The notes: generated from the letters alone by a model not told the origin. A stretch of DNA of 64,000 bases from Mycobacterium kubicae (GCF_015689175.1 NZ_CP065047.1:4898001-4962000), one strand, 5' to 3'; positions 42,866 through 52,937 are shown, counted from the first letter of the stretch. Numbers and translations are program-made.

Positions 42866-44377
42866 TTATGCGGGGACCGAGGTCGCCGCTGTGCTGGTCC
42901 ACGGTGTGGGGATGTTGCTCGCCCGCCACCGATACCGAGTGATCGGAACGGTGGTGGTATCGAACATGACGATCCCATTCTCTTGCGGACGATTGCCTGG
43001 CCTTCCGGTCAGGAACCGCCGGTAGAGCTCCGCCCACGTGATCCGCTTGTGCCGTTTGAGCAGCCACTGGGTGACCCGATGCCAGGCAAAGGAATCGAGG
43101 TATCCGAAGGTTGCCTTCGACACACCGTGACGGAAATACGCACACCATCCTCGGAGCACCGGGTTGAGGCGTCCGAGGAGATCAGCAAGGCCATGATGAC
43201 GTGCCTTCTTGGTCAGCGCCCGCACCTTCGTCATGATCGAAAGCAGCGCCTTCTTCGACGGGTAGGTGTAGACAGCTGCCTTGTTCGTGCCCTTCTTGCG
43301 GCGCCGCTGGATGCGGAATCCGAGAAAGTCGAACCCCTCGTCGAGGTGGCATACCTGGGTCTTCTCCACGGATAGCCGTAGCCCCAGTGGGGCAATGACA
43401 TCCGCGACTTCGTCCCATAATGCGTCCGCGTGCGCTTTGGTTCCGGCCACCATGATCACGAAATCGTCGGCATAGCGGACGATCCGATAGGTGGCCCCGC
43501 CACGTTTGCGATGGGCATCTCGCCGCTGAGATGTCCGATGGGCATCCCATTTCACACGGAAATGTGCGTCCAACACCGTCAGAGCGATGTTGGCCAGCAG
43601 CGGTGAGAGTATGCCACCCTGGGGTGTGCCGGTATCAGATTCCCTGACCGTTCCGTCGCCAGACATGATGCCCGCCTTCAGGAATGCCTTGATCAGGGCC
43701 AGGACCCGCTTGTCGACGATCCGCGTGCGTACTCGTTCCATGATGGCGGAGTGAGCCAGTTCGTCGAAACACGCCGCGATGTCAGCCTCGAAGACCCAGT
43801 GATAGTTCCGGGTCCCCAAAGCATGTATCTCGGCGATCGCGTCCTGAGCGCGACGTCGGGGACGGAAACCGTAACTGACCGGCTCGAAATCCGCCTCGAA
43901 GATCGGCTCCAACACCAACAGCAACGACGCTTGAACCGTGCGGTCCATCGCCGTGGGAATACCGAGCCGCCTGAGTTTGCTGCTCCCTGGTTTGGGAATG
44001 AGTATCTCCCGCACCGGAAGTGGAGCAAATGTCCGTGCCTTCAGTTCGGTTCGAACGTGGCTCAGGAACGCCACCGTCTCGGCATCTCCGGTTATGGACG
44101 CAGGAGTCAGCCGGTCGACACCGGCTGAGCGTGCGCCCTTGTTGCCCCGCACCCGTTCCCACGCGACGGTGAGAAAGTCCGGGTGGTGGACGAGGTTGAA
44201 CACATCATCAAAGCGGCGGTCGGAATCTTCGACCGCCCAGTGGTGCAGCTTGCGTTGCATCTGTCGTACCTGCCATGCCGCCTGATCGGGATCGGGCCAT
44301 GACAGCTCACCGGTATTCACCAGTGCCTCCGTTCGTGTCGTGTTCGCTGCATCAATTCCGCTGGGGCCCTTCGCCAT
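42866..44377 (-). CDS. ltrA: group II intron reverse transcriptase/maturase, copy 1
   Basis: A 503-residue intron-encoded protein. RT palm motifs: 'KPGSSKLRRLGIPTAMDR', 'YGFRPRRRAQDAI', 'DIAACFDELAHSAIM' (first Asp), 'GTPQGGILSPLLANI', 'VRYADDFVIM' (YADD active site), 'FDFLGFRIQRRRKKG'. The maturase (domain X) part is 'LNPVLRGWCAYFRHGVSK'. There is no HNH endonuclease domain, so mobility would use another primer. It should assist splicing and reverse-splice the intron into DNA. It is identical to the copy at 49337. Confidence 0.92.
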   Translation of the reverse strand: MAKGPSGIDAANTTRTEALVNTGELSWPDPDQAAWQVRQMQRKLHHWAVEDSDRRFDDVFNLVHHPDFLTVAWERVRGNKGARSAGVDRLTPASITGDAETVAFLSHVRTELKARTFAPLPVREILIPKPGSSKLRRLGIPTAMDRTVQASLLLVLEPIFEADFEPVSYGFRPRRRAQDAIAEIHALGTRNYHWVFEADIAACFDELAHSAIMERVRTRIVDKRVLALIKAFLKAGIMSGDGTVRESDTGTPQGGILSPLLANIALTVLDAHFRVKWDAHRTSQRRDAHRKRGGATYRIVRYADDFVIMVAGTKAHADALWDEVADVIAPLGLRLSVEKTQVCHLDEGFDFLGFRIQRRRKKGTNKAAVYTYPSKKALLSIMTKVRALTKKARHHGLADLLGRLNPVLRGWCAYFRHGVSKATFGYLDSFAWHRVTQWLLKRHKRITWAELYRRFLTGRPGNRPQENGIVMFDTTTVPITRYRWRASNIPTPWTSTAATSVPA

Positions 44378-44935
44378 GCACGAGGCTTTCCCCCGCTCGG
44401 ACTACTACGGCCCCTCCGCCCCACCGCGTGGCCATCGACAGACGACGCGTCAACCCGGATTCGGCGCCCTCGGCTGAGGACGACGACACGGGAGCCTCGC
44501 GATGGTTCCCACGTTCACTGCTGACCGCTCGAGGAGGGAGGTGCCCAGCTATGCCCCTGCGATATCGCCACGGCTACGCCGCAGGCATTCACCGTGGCCT
44601 CCAGCGGCAGCGACCTAAACCGCAGCCGGAGTTCCCAACACCGAGACGCCAGTGGTGTTGGTGCGCATCGCAGACCAGCCCGAATCCACCGGGTTAGAGC
44701 TGGCGGGAGACTTGAGAGGCGTTAAAACACTGGTTCCTCGCGTACACCTTCTCCTCATGCTTGCCGGACCCAGGCCATCCGGTAGTGCCGGCCTGTCCCG
44801 TCGTTGTCGGGGCTGCTTACCACCCTCGCCGGCGTCTCCCGGTCCAGGCTGCCCCCAGCTTCGTTACGCTGCTGCGACAGCACAACGGCGCAGGTCTCTC
44901 ACCTCCGCTCGGTCACACAGCGCCTCGTGGCGCAC

Positions 44936-45733
44936 AAGGTCGCCTTCCCAGTGGCCGGCTTCAGACCGGTCGACAGCCGAGAAGGACCGGTCGTGGATGG
45001 TGAGCATCGGCTGCTGGAACCGCGGCCGCCGGCAACTCTGGCGGTGATGCGCTCGGCGGTGATCTCGACCGGTGCGCAGCGGTGAGCGTCGGTGCGGCGC
45101 TAATCGCGAGGGCCGCATGAAACGTGAATTCGGTTGATAGACAGCTTGATAGATGCTTTCGTGGCATAACCACATCGATGAATCATCGGGGAAGCGGTGG
45201 CGGAGGTGACGGCTGATCTGTTGGGGGCTCCAACGCTGAAGAAGCAGCTCGGCGACCGCGTTACCGAGCTGGTCGTTGGTGTCGACCCGACGGCGGTGGT
45301 GACGTGCTCGTCGCGCGGTGGCTCGCCGGTGGGCATCGAAGGGCTGATATCCGCGGCCGGCTGGTGCGTTGCGCCGTAGCTCCCTCGAAATCGTCGACGG
45401 CGCTCGACCGAGTCGGGTGGCGATCGTCCGCACCCTCAGCCCTGAGTGATGCAGATCGGCGATCTCGATGCGCTCGTCCTGGGACAGGTATCGCGTGCTG
45501 ATCTGGCGGACCGCTAGTCGATCTAGCGGCGGGACGAACCCGACCGCGACGCCGTTGCGGTAGGTCTTGTAACCGCGTGTCCAGTTCGTCGCAGCGGACC
45601 GGGACACACCGACTTCGCGGGCCGCGGCCCGCACGCTCCACCCGCGAGCCCGCAACTCCATGAACCGCTGACGCTTGGCCGACTGCGGACGACGTCCCGG
45701 CCCCTTCTTCACCCGACGCGACGATGCCAACAC
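44936..45733 (-). pseudogene. IS30-type transposase, 5' exon
   Basis: First exon, 266 codons: N-terminal helix-turn-helix ('GWSVRAAAREVGVSRSAATN'), a second HTH ('LRVRTIATRLGRAPSTISRE'), 'RWSPQQISRHLR' and 'SEAGHWEGDL', where the intron sits directly after the Leu codon. The Asp of GHWEGDL is the first residue of the DDE triad. Disrupted unless the intron splices. Confidence 0.85.
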
Positions 45734-45777
45734 AACCTCCAGAATCTAGAGAAGTGTTGCGACCGCACCTAGAAACC

Positions 45778-46057
45778 ACCGCGTCGACACGGGGTCAGTT
45801 TTCAGACGACGCCGACAACTGTGGCGTTTGCCCTGGGCTCGTTTCCGGTCGTAGAAGGCACGCGATGCTGGACTGGTGCGGAGACTGTTGTGGGCAGCCA
45901 TGTAGCAGGCTCGGAGTAAGCGCCGGTCATACCTGCGTGGACGTTTCAGGTTGCCCGTGACGCGCCCGGAATCGTGTGGCACTGGTGAAAGACCAGCGAT
46001 GCCCGCAAGCCTATCCACGGTCTCGTAGTTAGCTAGATCGCCGTTAATCGCGGCCAC
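45778..46057 (-). pseudogene. IS110-family transposase C-terminal fragment
   Basis: Reads 'GDLANYETVDRLAGIAGLSP' and 'KRPRRYDRRLLRACYMAAHN', the C-terminal transposase_20 region of IS110/IS116/IS902 enzymes. It lacks the N-terminal DEDD domain, and its downstream end runs into the IS30 terminal repeat. Confidence 0.75.
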
Positions 46058-46074
46058 GAATTCCGCCTCCTAGC

Positions 46075-46482
46075 AACGGGCCGAATCCGGGCATCGCTGA
46101 TTTGACTCATGGTGCCGCCCACCCGGATCCAGTCATCGTCATTCATGCGCCCCGAACGCATATCCGCAAGTTTGACCCTCGCTTCGGCCGCCAGCAGCCG
46201 CATCACAATTTCGGACTTACTCATTTCCAACGAGAAGATGACACTGGCCATCCGATGTCTGAGCGAACACGATCGCATGAAATCCAGTGCTAGAACGGAC
46301 TTTTCCAACGCCCGGACGAGCCGCAACGGTAACCATGGTTCCTGGCTGAAGCCCGCAGGTGATCTCATCGAGATCAGCGAATCCGGTCGGCACGCCCCGC
46401 GCCAGACCGCCATTGGTAGCGATCGTGTCCAACTCGTCGAGTGTCGGAGTCAGCAAGTCCTCTAACGCGACAGTGTCCTCGC
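46075..46482 (-). pseudogene. dnaB: replicative helicase DnaB fragment, frameshifted
   Basis: About 135 codons of mycobacterial DnaB: 'SEDTVALEDLLTPTLDELDT', 'GGLARGVPTGFADLDEITCG', 'VAARPGVGK', then, after a frameshift inside the P-loop (GGAAAAGTCC), 'LALDFMRSCSLRHRMASVIF', 'SLEMSKSEIVMRLLAAEAR' and 'LADMRSGRMNDDDW'. The host dnaB must be elsewhere. Cut on one side by IS256 and on the other by an IS110 remnant. Confidence 0.82.
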
Positions 46483-46483
46483 T

Positions 46484-47925
46484 AGGTCGTGTCCCTGCCG
46501 CGGTGTAAAAGAATCCGGACGTAGGTTCCCTCGAAGACCGGCCAGTCTGATGGAAGGAGCCTACGTCCGTGTCGAAGAGGGTATCGCCTGTGCAGCGGTT
46601 GCAGGCAGAAATTGATGGTGTGTTCGCCGGCGGCGAGGACCTGGCGGGCGCGATCGAGGAAGTAGCCCGGCTTGGTGCCCGGTTGCTGCTGCAGACCGCC
46701 ATCGAGGCCGAAGTGGCCGCGTTTTTGGGCCGGGACCGCTACCAGCGGACCGCGAGCTGTGCGGACGCCCGCGCCGGGATGCGCAACGGATACTGCCCGA
46801 CCACGGTGAAGACCACCGCGGGACCGGTGACGCTGGCACGGCCGAAGATGCGCGGCACCACCGAGCGGTTCGCCTCCCAGCTGTTCGGCAAGGGAGTAAC
46901 CAAGACCAACGCATTGGAGGCATTGGTGATCGCCGGGTTCGTGCGCGGGTTGTCGGTCCGCGACGTGGAGGCCACCCTGGTCGAAGCGCTCGGCGAGGCC
47001 GCCGCGGTGTCGAAGTCGACGGTGTCGCGCATCTGCGAGGACATCAACGGCTCAGTTCGAGCAGTGGAGCGCTCGCCGCCTCGACGACGTCGAGCTCGAT
47101 TACCTGTTCCTGGACGGGTCGCACTTTAAATACCACGCAGGCGCCTCAGCCGAGCCGGTACTGGCCGCGTGGGGTATCGACACCGACGGCAAACCGGTGT
47201 TCGTCGGGCTTGAGGCGGCCTCCTCGGAATCCGGTGCGGCCTGGGAAGGGTTCTTGCGCGGGCTCGGCGAACGCGGCCTGGCGTGCCCACTGCTGGTGAT
47301 CAGCGACGGCGCACCCGGGCTGATCGGCGCGGTCGAGACCACCATGGGCGCGGCGTTGCGGCAGCGGTGTCTTATTCATCGCGCCAGAAACATCCTGGCC
47401 AAGGTGCCCAAGAATGCCCAAGCTGACGTCAAAGCCGATTATTGGGCGGTCTTCGACCTACCAGCCGATGTCGAACCCGGCATCGCCGCGGTCAAACTCG
47501 CCCAAAACAGGACCGACGCGTTCGCCAAGCGCTGGCGCGACTCCTACCCGGCCGCAGTGCGGGCCCTGCTCGATGACCGCGACTCGCTGACCGTCTACCT
47601 GCGGTTTCCCCGTGAGCATTGGCCCAGGGCCCGACACTCCAACTTCATCGAACGCACCTTCGGCGAAACACGGCGCAGAGTCAAGGTGATCGGCCGCCTG
47701 CCCGGCGAGTACTCCTGCCTCACACTGGTGTGGGCCGTACTCGACCGCGCCAGCGCCGGATGGCGCGGGTTCACCATGACCCCGGCCGGGCTGCGGCTGC
47801 TGGCCGACCTACGCAGATCGCTGCACGACCCACCGACCGAACTGCCGCAAAGGAATCCGCAAAATCACACCGAAACTGGCCTGGTGCCAACCGAGCCTGT
47901 CAGCGCTACCGCATAGACTCATGAA
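46484..47925 (+). mobile_element. IS256-family element 2
   Basis: Left end near GGTCGTGTCCCTGCCGCGG, where the DnaB fragment stops. It carries one transposase gene with a frameshift. No matching right-hand repeat is visible after the transposase stop, so that end is probably deleted. Confidence 0.6.
46569..47916 (+). pseudogene. IS256-type transposase, frameshifted
   Basis: The N-terminal part (46569 to about 47050) reads MSKRVSPVQRLQAEIDGVFA ... 'VSKSTVSRICEDI'. The continuation in another frame reads 'FEQWSARRLDDVELDYLFLD' (first Asp), 'LVISDGAPGL' (second Asp) and 'RHSNFIERTFGETRRR' (Glu), ending at 47916. A single-base change near 47050 separates the two. IS256 enzymes are not known for programmed frameshifting, so it is treated as inactive. 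Confidence 0.85.
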
Positions 47926-48120
47926 CGCAAGCGAACGATCGATCTGCGCGACGAGTTGGGCAACCCGGTCGATCCCGGTTCTCACTGCTAATTTCCTTTC
48001 GTCGTTTGTCTCATTCGGTCCAGATTCGGGCCGAATGCTGCGTTGTTGTTGGTGTTCATGGTCGGGCGGGTGGTGCGATTAGGTGTTCTGGACCGGATGC
48101 GACAAGCTGCTGTCGGCGTT

Positions 48121-48710
48121 TCATGGCGCCGTAGTGAACAAGGTCTCCTCCGGCAGCGGCAGTTGGATGGCCAGGCCTTTGCGTTGGCCACGGTTGACGT
48201 GGACGGCGTTGAGCTCTCCGCGGCGGATTCGATCCAGGACGGTCTGTTTGGCCACGCCGAGTCGGCGGGCAGCCTGCTCGAGCCCAACCCATCCGTCGGG
48301 TGTGTCTGGGGTGATATTGGCGCGTAGCTCGGGGTCGATGCGGATCCGCCACGGGTCGCCAGGGCGATGTTGCTCGCCGTGGATGAAGCCGCTTGCCAGC
48401 CACCGGTAGAGAGTGGCGCGGGAGGTGCCCCAGCAGCGTCTCGGCTTCGGCGATACTGACCATGCGTACATCGTCGCCGACGGGTACGACAGGCTCGGTC
48501 GGCCCGGCGATACCGTGTTTGCGGCGCAGGCTGCCAACCCGGTCGCGGGTGAACGCCAGCCCGGTCGCAGTCATCACGCCCTGCCGTGCGAGCAGACGCG
48601 CGATCGTCGCGTCGTCGTAGTGGGCTGCCAGCCGCCGAATGCGCTCCAGCGTGTCGGCCTCGGTACGGATCGCGCTATCGACGGCGCGCTGAAACAACTC
48701 ACCAAGCTGC
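48121..48710 (-). pseudogene. serine recombinase C-terminal fragment, frameshifted
   Basis: Reads 'TLERIRRLAAHYDDATIARL' and 'LAFTRDRVGSLRRKHGI', typical of the C-terminal half of large serine recombinases, then 'VSIAEAETLLG', and in a second frame 'RATLYRWLASGFIHGEQH' and 'VGLEQAARRLGVAKQTVLDR', two excisionase-like HTH units. The catalytic N-terminal domain is absent. The upstream end meets the IS30 element 2 fragment at about 48711. Confidence 0.65.
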
Positions 48711-48711
48711 G

Positions 48712-48778
48712 GTCAATCCACGAGCGACCGGCGAGCGTCCAAACCCGCCGACAGGCGGGCCACTGGGAGGGTGACCTC
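48712..48778 (+). pseudogene. IS30-type transposase 2, fragment of 5' exon
   Basis: Only 22 codons remain: 'LRSIHERPASVQTRRQAGHW' then EGDL directly before the intron. The rest of the N-terminus was lost at the junction with the serine recombinase fragment. Confidence 0.8.
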
Positions 48779-49336
48779 GTGCGCCACGAGGCGCTGTGTG
48801 ACCGAGCGGAGGTGAGAGACCTGCGCCGTTGTGCTGTCGCAGCAGCGTAACGAAGCTGGGGGCAGCCTGGACCGGGAGACGCCGGCGAGGGTGGTAAGCA
48901 GCCCCGACAACGACGGGACAGGCCGGCACTACCGGATGGCCTGGGTCCGGCAAGCATGAGGAGAAGGTGTACGCGAGGAACCAGTGTTTTAACGCCTCTC
49001 AAGTCTCCCGCCAGCTCTAACCCGGTGGATTCGGGCTGGTCTGCGATGCGCACCAACACCACTGGCGTCTCGGTGTTGGGAACTCCGGCTGCGGTTTAGG
49101 TCGCTGCCGCTGGAGGCCACGGTGAATGCCTGCGGCGTAGCCGTGGCGATATCGCAGGGGCATAGCTGGGCACCTCCCTCCTCGAGCGGTCAGCAGTGAA
49201 CGTGGGAACCATCGCGAGGCTCCCGTGTCGTCGTCCTCAGCCGAGGGCGCCGAATCCGGGTTGACGCGTCGTCTGTCGATGGCCACGCGGTGGGGCGGAG
49301 GGGCCGTAGTAGTCCGAGCGGGGGAAAGCCTCGTGC

Positions 49337-50848
49337 ATGGCGAAGGGCCCCAGCGGAATTGATGCAGCGAACACGACACGAACGGAGGCACTGGTGAATA
49401 CCGGTGAGCTGTCATGGCCCGATCCCGATCAGGCGGCATGGCAGGTACGACAGATGCAACGCAAGCTGCACCACTGGGCGGTCGAAGATTCCGACCGCCG
49501 CTTTGATGATGTGTTCAACCTCGTCCACCACCCGGACTTTCTCACCGTCGCGTGGGAACGGGTGCGGGGCAACAAGGGCGCACGCTCAGCCGGTGTCGAC
49601 CGGCTGACTCCTGCGTCCATAACCGGAGATGCCGAGACGGTGGCGTTCCTGAGCCACGTTCGAACCGAACTGAAGGCACGGACATTTGCTCCACTTCCGG
49701 TGCGGGAGATACTCATTCCCAAACCAGGGAGCAGCAAACTCAGGCGGCTCGGTATTCCCACGGCGATGGACCGCACGGTTCAAGCGTCGTTGCTGTTGGT
49801 GTTGGAGCCGATCTTCGAGGCGGATTTCGAGCCGGTCAGTTACGGTTTCCGTCCCCGACGTCGCGCTCAGGACGCGATCGCCGAGATACATGCTTTGGGG
49901 ACCCGGAACTATCACTGGGTCTTCGAGGCTGACATCGCGGCGTGTTTCGACGAACTGGCTCACTCCGCCATCATGGAACGAGTACGCACGCGGATCGTCG
50001 ACAAGCGGGTCCTGGCCCTGATCAAGGCATTCCTGAAGGCGGGCATCATGTCTGGCGACGGAACGGTCAGGGAATCTGATACCGGCACACCCCAGGGTGG
50101 CATACTCTCACCGCTGCTGGCCAACATCGCTCTGACGGTGTTGGACGCACATTTCCGTGTGAAATGGGATGCCCATCGGACATCTCAGCGGCGAGATGCC
50201 CATCGCAAACGTGGCGGGGCCACCTATCGGATCGTCCGCTATGCCGACGATTTCGTGATCATGGTGGCCGGAACCAAAGCGCACGCGGACGCATTATGGG
50301 ACGAAGTCGCGGATGTCATTGCCCCACTGGGGCTACGGCTATCCGTGGAGAAGACCCAGGTATGCCACCTCGACGAGGGGTTCGACTTTCTCGGATTCCG
50401 CATCCAGCGGCGCCGCAAGAAGGGCACGAACAAGGCAGCTGTCTACACCTACCCGTCGAAGAAGGCGCTGCTTTCGATCATGACGAAGGTGCGGGCGCTG
50501 ACCAAGAAGGCACGTCATCATGGCCTTGCTGATCTCCTCGGACGCCTCAACCCGGTGCTCCGAGGATGGTGTGCGTATTTCCGTCACGGTGTGTCGAAGG
50601 CAACCTTCGGATACCTCGATTCCTTTGCCTGGCATCGGGTCACCCAGTGGCTGCTCAAACGGCACAAGCGGATCACGTGGGCGGAGCTCTACCGGCGGTT
50701 CCTGACCGGAAGGCCAGGCAATCGTCCGCAAGAGAATGGGATCGTCATGTTCGATACCACCACCGTTCCGATCACTCGGTATCGGTGGCGGGCGAGCAAC
50801 ATCCCCACACCGTGGACCAGCACAGCGGCGACCTCGGTCCCCGCATAA
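49337..50848 (+). CDS. ltrA: group II intron reverse transcriptase/maturase, copy 2
   Basis: 503 residues, identical to the product of 42866-44377: RT palm with YADD in 'VRYADDFVIM', 'GTPQGGILSPLLANI', and a maturase domain, with no endonuclease domain. The start follows 558 nt of intron RNA. Stop at 50848, 16 nt before domain V. The perfect conservation suggests very recent mobility or gene conversion between the copies. Confidence 0.92.
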   Translation: MAKGPSGIDAANTTRTEALVNTGELSWPDPDQAAWQVRQMQRKLHHWAVEDSDRRFDDVFNLVHHPDFLTVAWERVRGNKGARSAGVDRLTPASITGDAETVAFLSHVRTELKARTFAPLPVREILIPKPGSSKLRRLGIPTAMDRTVQASLLLVLEPIFEADFEPVSYGFRPRRRAQDAIAEIHALGTRNYHWVFEADIAACFDELAHSAIMERVRTRIVDKRVLALIKAFLKAGIMSGDGTVRESDTGTPQGGILSPLLANIALTVLDAHFRVKWDAHRTSQRRDAHRKRGGATYRIVRYADDFVIMVAGTKAHADALWDEVADVIAPLGLRLSVEKTQVCHLDEGFDFLGFRIQRRRKKGTNKAAVYTYPSKKALLSIMTKVRALTKKARHHGLADLLGRLNPVLRGWCAYFRHGVSKATFGYLDSFAWHRVTQWLLKRHKRITWAELYRRFLTGRPGNRPQENGIVMFDTTTVPITRYRWRASNIPTPWTSTAATSVPA

Positions 50849-50863
50849 CGGTGGCAGTCCGTG

Positions 50864-50899
50864 GAGCGCCGGATGCGACGAGAGTCGCACGTCCGGTGC
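50864..50899 (+). ncRNA. group II intron domain V, copy 2
   Basis: Same hairpin as in copy 1: GAGCGCCGGATGCGACGAGA and its complementary arm GTCGCACGTCCGGTGC. Domain VI and the 3' splice site (CCCCTAC|ATCGTC) follow. Confidence 0.85.
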
Positions 50900-50963
50900 G
50901 GAGGGCGGGCCGGGGAAACGGGCCAGGAGCAATCCCGGCACCGCGCCCCGGTCCGACCCCTAC

Positions 50964-51413
50964 ATCGTCGGCGCCCAGCAGCGGTCGGCGGTCGCAACGC
51001 TGGTGGAACGAAAGATGCGTCTAACACTGCTGATTCGACTGCCGAATGGACATTCGGCACAGCATGTCGGGGATGCCCTGATCGCAACGTTCACCCAAAT
51101 GCCGGTCAAACTGCGCCGGACCCTGACTTGGGACCAGGGCAACGAGATGTTTCATCACAAACGTATCGAGGCGGCGACAGGGCTGAAGATCTACTTCGCC
51201 GACCCACACTCACCTTGGCAACGCGGAAGTAATGAGAACGCCAATGGGCTTGTACGCCAATACTTACCAAAGGGCACCGACCTCAGCATCTGGGACGACG
51301 GCCAACTCCGGCAGATCGCCGATGAACTCAACGACCGCCCACGACTGTGCCTCAAGGACAACACCCCGACCGAACTTCTGCGACGATGGGAGCGTCAGTA
51401 CACACTTCACTGA
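50964..51413 (+). pseudogene. IS30-type transposase 2, 3' exon
   Basis: 149 codons: 'IVGAQQRSAVATLVERKMRL', 'TLTWDQGNEMFHHKRIEAAT' (second Asp), 'WQRGSNENANGLVRQYLPKG' (third acidic residue), stop at 51413. It differs at many positions from IS30 element 1, so the two introns sit in distinct elements. Its 5' end is lost, so splicing could not restore a full gene. Confidence 0.85.
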
Positions 51414-51955
51414 TTCGCAACGATGAGTGGAATCCGCCCGGGCACCAGTGGCCGGTTACACCAGTCGGTCATCTCGGCGACTACCTTGTCGGTGATCCGC
51501 GAGATCGTGTCCTTGGATACCGTGGCGCCGTAGACGTCGGCGAAGTGGGCAGCGACCTCACCGGTGGTCAATCCCTTTGCCGTGAGTGACAATACGATCT
51601 CGTCGATACCCGTCAGCCGACGCTGACGCTTCTTGACAATCTGCGGCTCGAAGCTGCTGTTGGTGTCGCGAGGCACTTCGATCTCGACGGCGCCGATCTC
51701 GGTGAGCACCGTCTTGGCCCTGGTGTCGTTGCGGGAGTTCCCGCTGCCGCGCCCGGCAGGGTCGTGCTTGTCATAGCCCAGGTGCTCGGCCATCTCGGCA
51801 TCCAGCGCGGTCTCCAGCACGTTCTTGGTCAACTGATTCAGCAGCCCGTTCGGGCCGACCAGCTCGACACCCTGTTCTTTTGCCTGCGCCAGCAGCTGCT
51901 CAGCGAGCTGCCGTTGATCCAGTTCCATCGCCACAGGATCGAGTGTTTCTGACAT
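51407..51955 (-). pseudogene. IS256-type transposase 3, N-terminal fragment
   Basis: Starts MSETLDPVAMELDQRQLAEQ with GGAAGGA upstream; includes 'SGNSRNDTRAKTVLTEIGAV', 'VPRDTNSSFEPQIVKKRQRR' and 'SRITDKVVAEMTDWCNRPL', then leaves homology at the IS30 end. The catalytic DDE residues are missing. A third type of IS256 element, different from those at 33971 and 46569. Confidence 0.8.
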
Positions 51956-51976
51956 CGTCAGTCCTTCCCGCCAAGC

Positions 51977-52765
51977 TCACGCTCGGCGTGACAGACCAAG
52001 ATCAGATCCACCGTTGTTCAGACAGTCCCGCCAGCCTTTACGCATGACGTAGTCGAGCCAAGTACCGGCGAACTGGGAGGTGAGCACGGCTGCGATTACC
52101 TGTGTGGTGTAGAACTTTGAGCTGATGATGCCGGCGTCGAAGGCGACATTGGCCAAAACGATGCCGGGGCCACCGCGGGCGTTGGTGGTGATCGCAAGGT
52201 TGATCAGGTCAAGTCCCCGGAAACCCGCGAACCGCCCGGCGAGCGATACCGACATCACTTTGATCGCGCAGGTGCCGACAATGAAGATGACGATCATCCA
52301 TACCGAGACGCCGCGGATGAGATCCAGCTTCAGGCCGACGATCGCGAAGTAGATGGGAATGAAGAAGGCGAAGGAGACTTTGCCGATTGCCTCGAGCGCG
52401 TCGGCGAAGATCCTGCGCTTCCTATGCGCGACGGCAAAACCTGCGAGGAACGCCGCGAAGACGAGGTTGACGTCGAGGGCTCCGACAACTGCGCAGTATG
52501 CCAGCAGGACCGCTATGGGGTAGCCGGTGGGCGACTGCCGCGCAAAGACATTCCAGCGAGAAGTGTTGATGCGCTTGATGACGCGTGGAACAAGCTTGAG
52601 CCCGAGGATGAAGTAGGCCACCGTTGCGAAAAGGTGCCAGAACATCTGCCACGGATGCAGAGTCGTCTTGCCTGAACCGTGTGTCCAGGATTTTCAGGTC
52701 GGCGAAGATTTTTGACACCGCCGGCACCGAGGTGACAGCGACCCCGACCGCAAGGATGACGTGGC
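51977..52765 (-). pseudogene. CPA2 cation/proton antiporter fragment, frameshifted
   Basis: Reads 'AVGVAVTSVPAVSKIFADLK' then, after a frameshift near 52685 in a CACACA run, 'HPWQMFWHLFATVAYFILGL', 'AAFLAGFAVAHRKRRIFADA' and 'NARGGPGIVLANVAFDAG'. It covers roughly the C-terminal 60% of a Na+/H+ antiporter. It is related to, but distinct from, the antiporter at 28893. The last residues come from the neighbouring IS256 end. Confidence 0.8.
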
Positions 52766-52937
52766 TTCATCGCCCCCACTGCCCGCACGAAATACCCGCC
52801 GGAGCGAGAACCCTCCTGGTCCGCAAGCTCATTGACGGCGCGCAAAACCTGAGCGGTGGCCTCGTGGCTCACGGCCCGGATTCGCGGGATCCTCCCGCCG
52901 TCTCCCGGCTGATTCGGGCCCAGCGGTTTTGTAATCG

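Larger units (their letters stand above)
42751..44935 (-). mobile_element. group II intron, copy 1
   Basis: 2,185 bp. On the minus strand the 5' end is GTGCGCC and the 3' end CCCCTAC, consistent with GTGYG...AY. Limits are fixed by comparison with the second copy at 48779-50963, of equal length and no visible differences: similarity starts and stops at the same bases in two different hosts. It contains one ORF (RT/maturase) and domain V. The first 560 bp upstream of the ORF are structural RNA. Confidence 0.9.
42283..45777 (-). mobile_element. IS30-family element 1, interrupted by a group II intron
   Basis: Imperfect 24-bp terminal repeats at 42283-42306 (GGGTTCTAC...TCGCAACAC) and 45754-45777 (complement of GGTTTCTAGG...TCGCAACAC). 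Without the 2,185-bp intron the element is 1,310 bp, normal for IS30. The right end abuts an IS110 remnant. Confidence 0.7.
48779..50963 (+). mobile_element. group II intron, copy 2
   Basis: 2,185 bp, same length as the copy at 42751-44935 and with no difference seen, in opposite orientation. It begins GTGCGCC after GGTGACCTC and ends CCCCTAC before ATCGTCGG. The exon context (GGCCACTGGGA-GGYGACCTY) is conserved between the two insertion sites although the transposases differ. Copy 1 and copy 2 form a long inverted repeat. Confidence 0.9.

Noticed and set aside
44275..44935. Open frames upstream of the intron RT (for example a 140-codon plus-strand frame)
   Set aside because: They lie in the structured 5' RNA part of the group II intron and recur identically in the second copy for that reason only.
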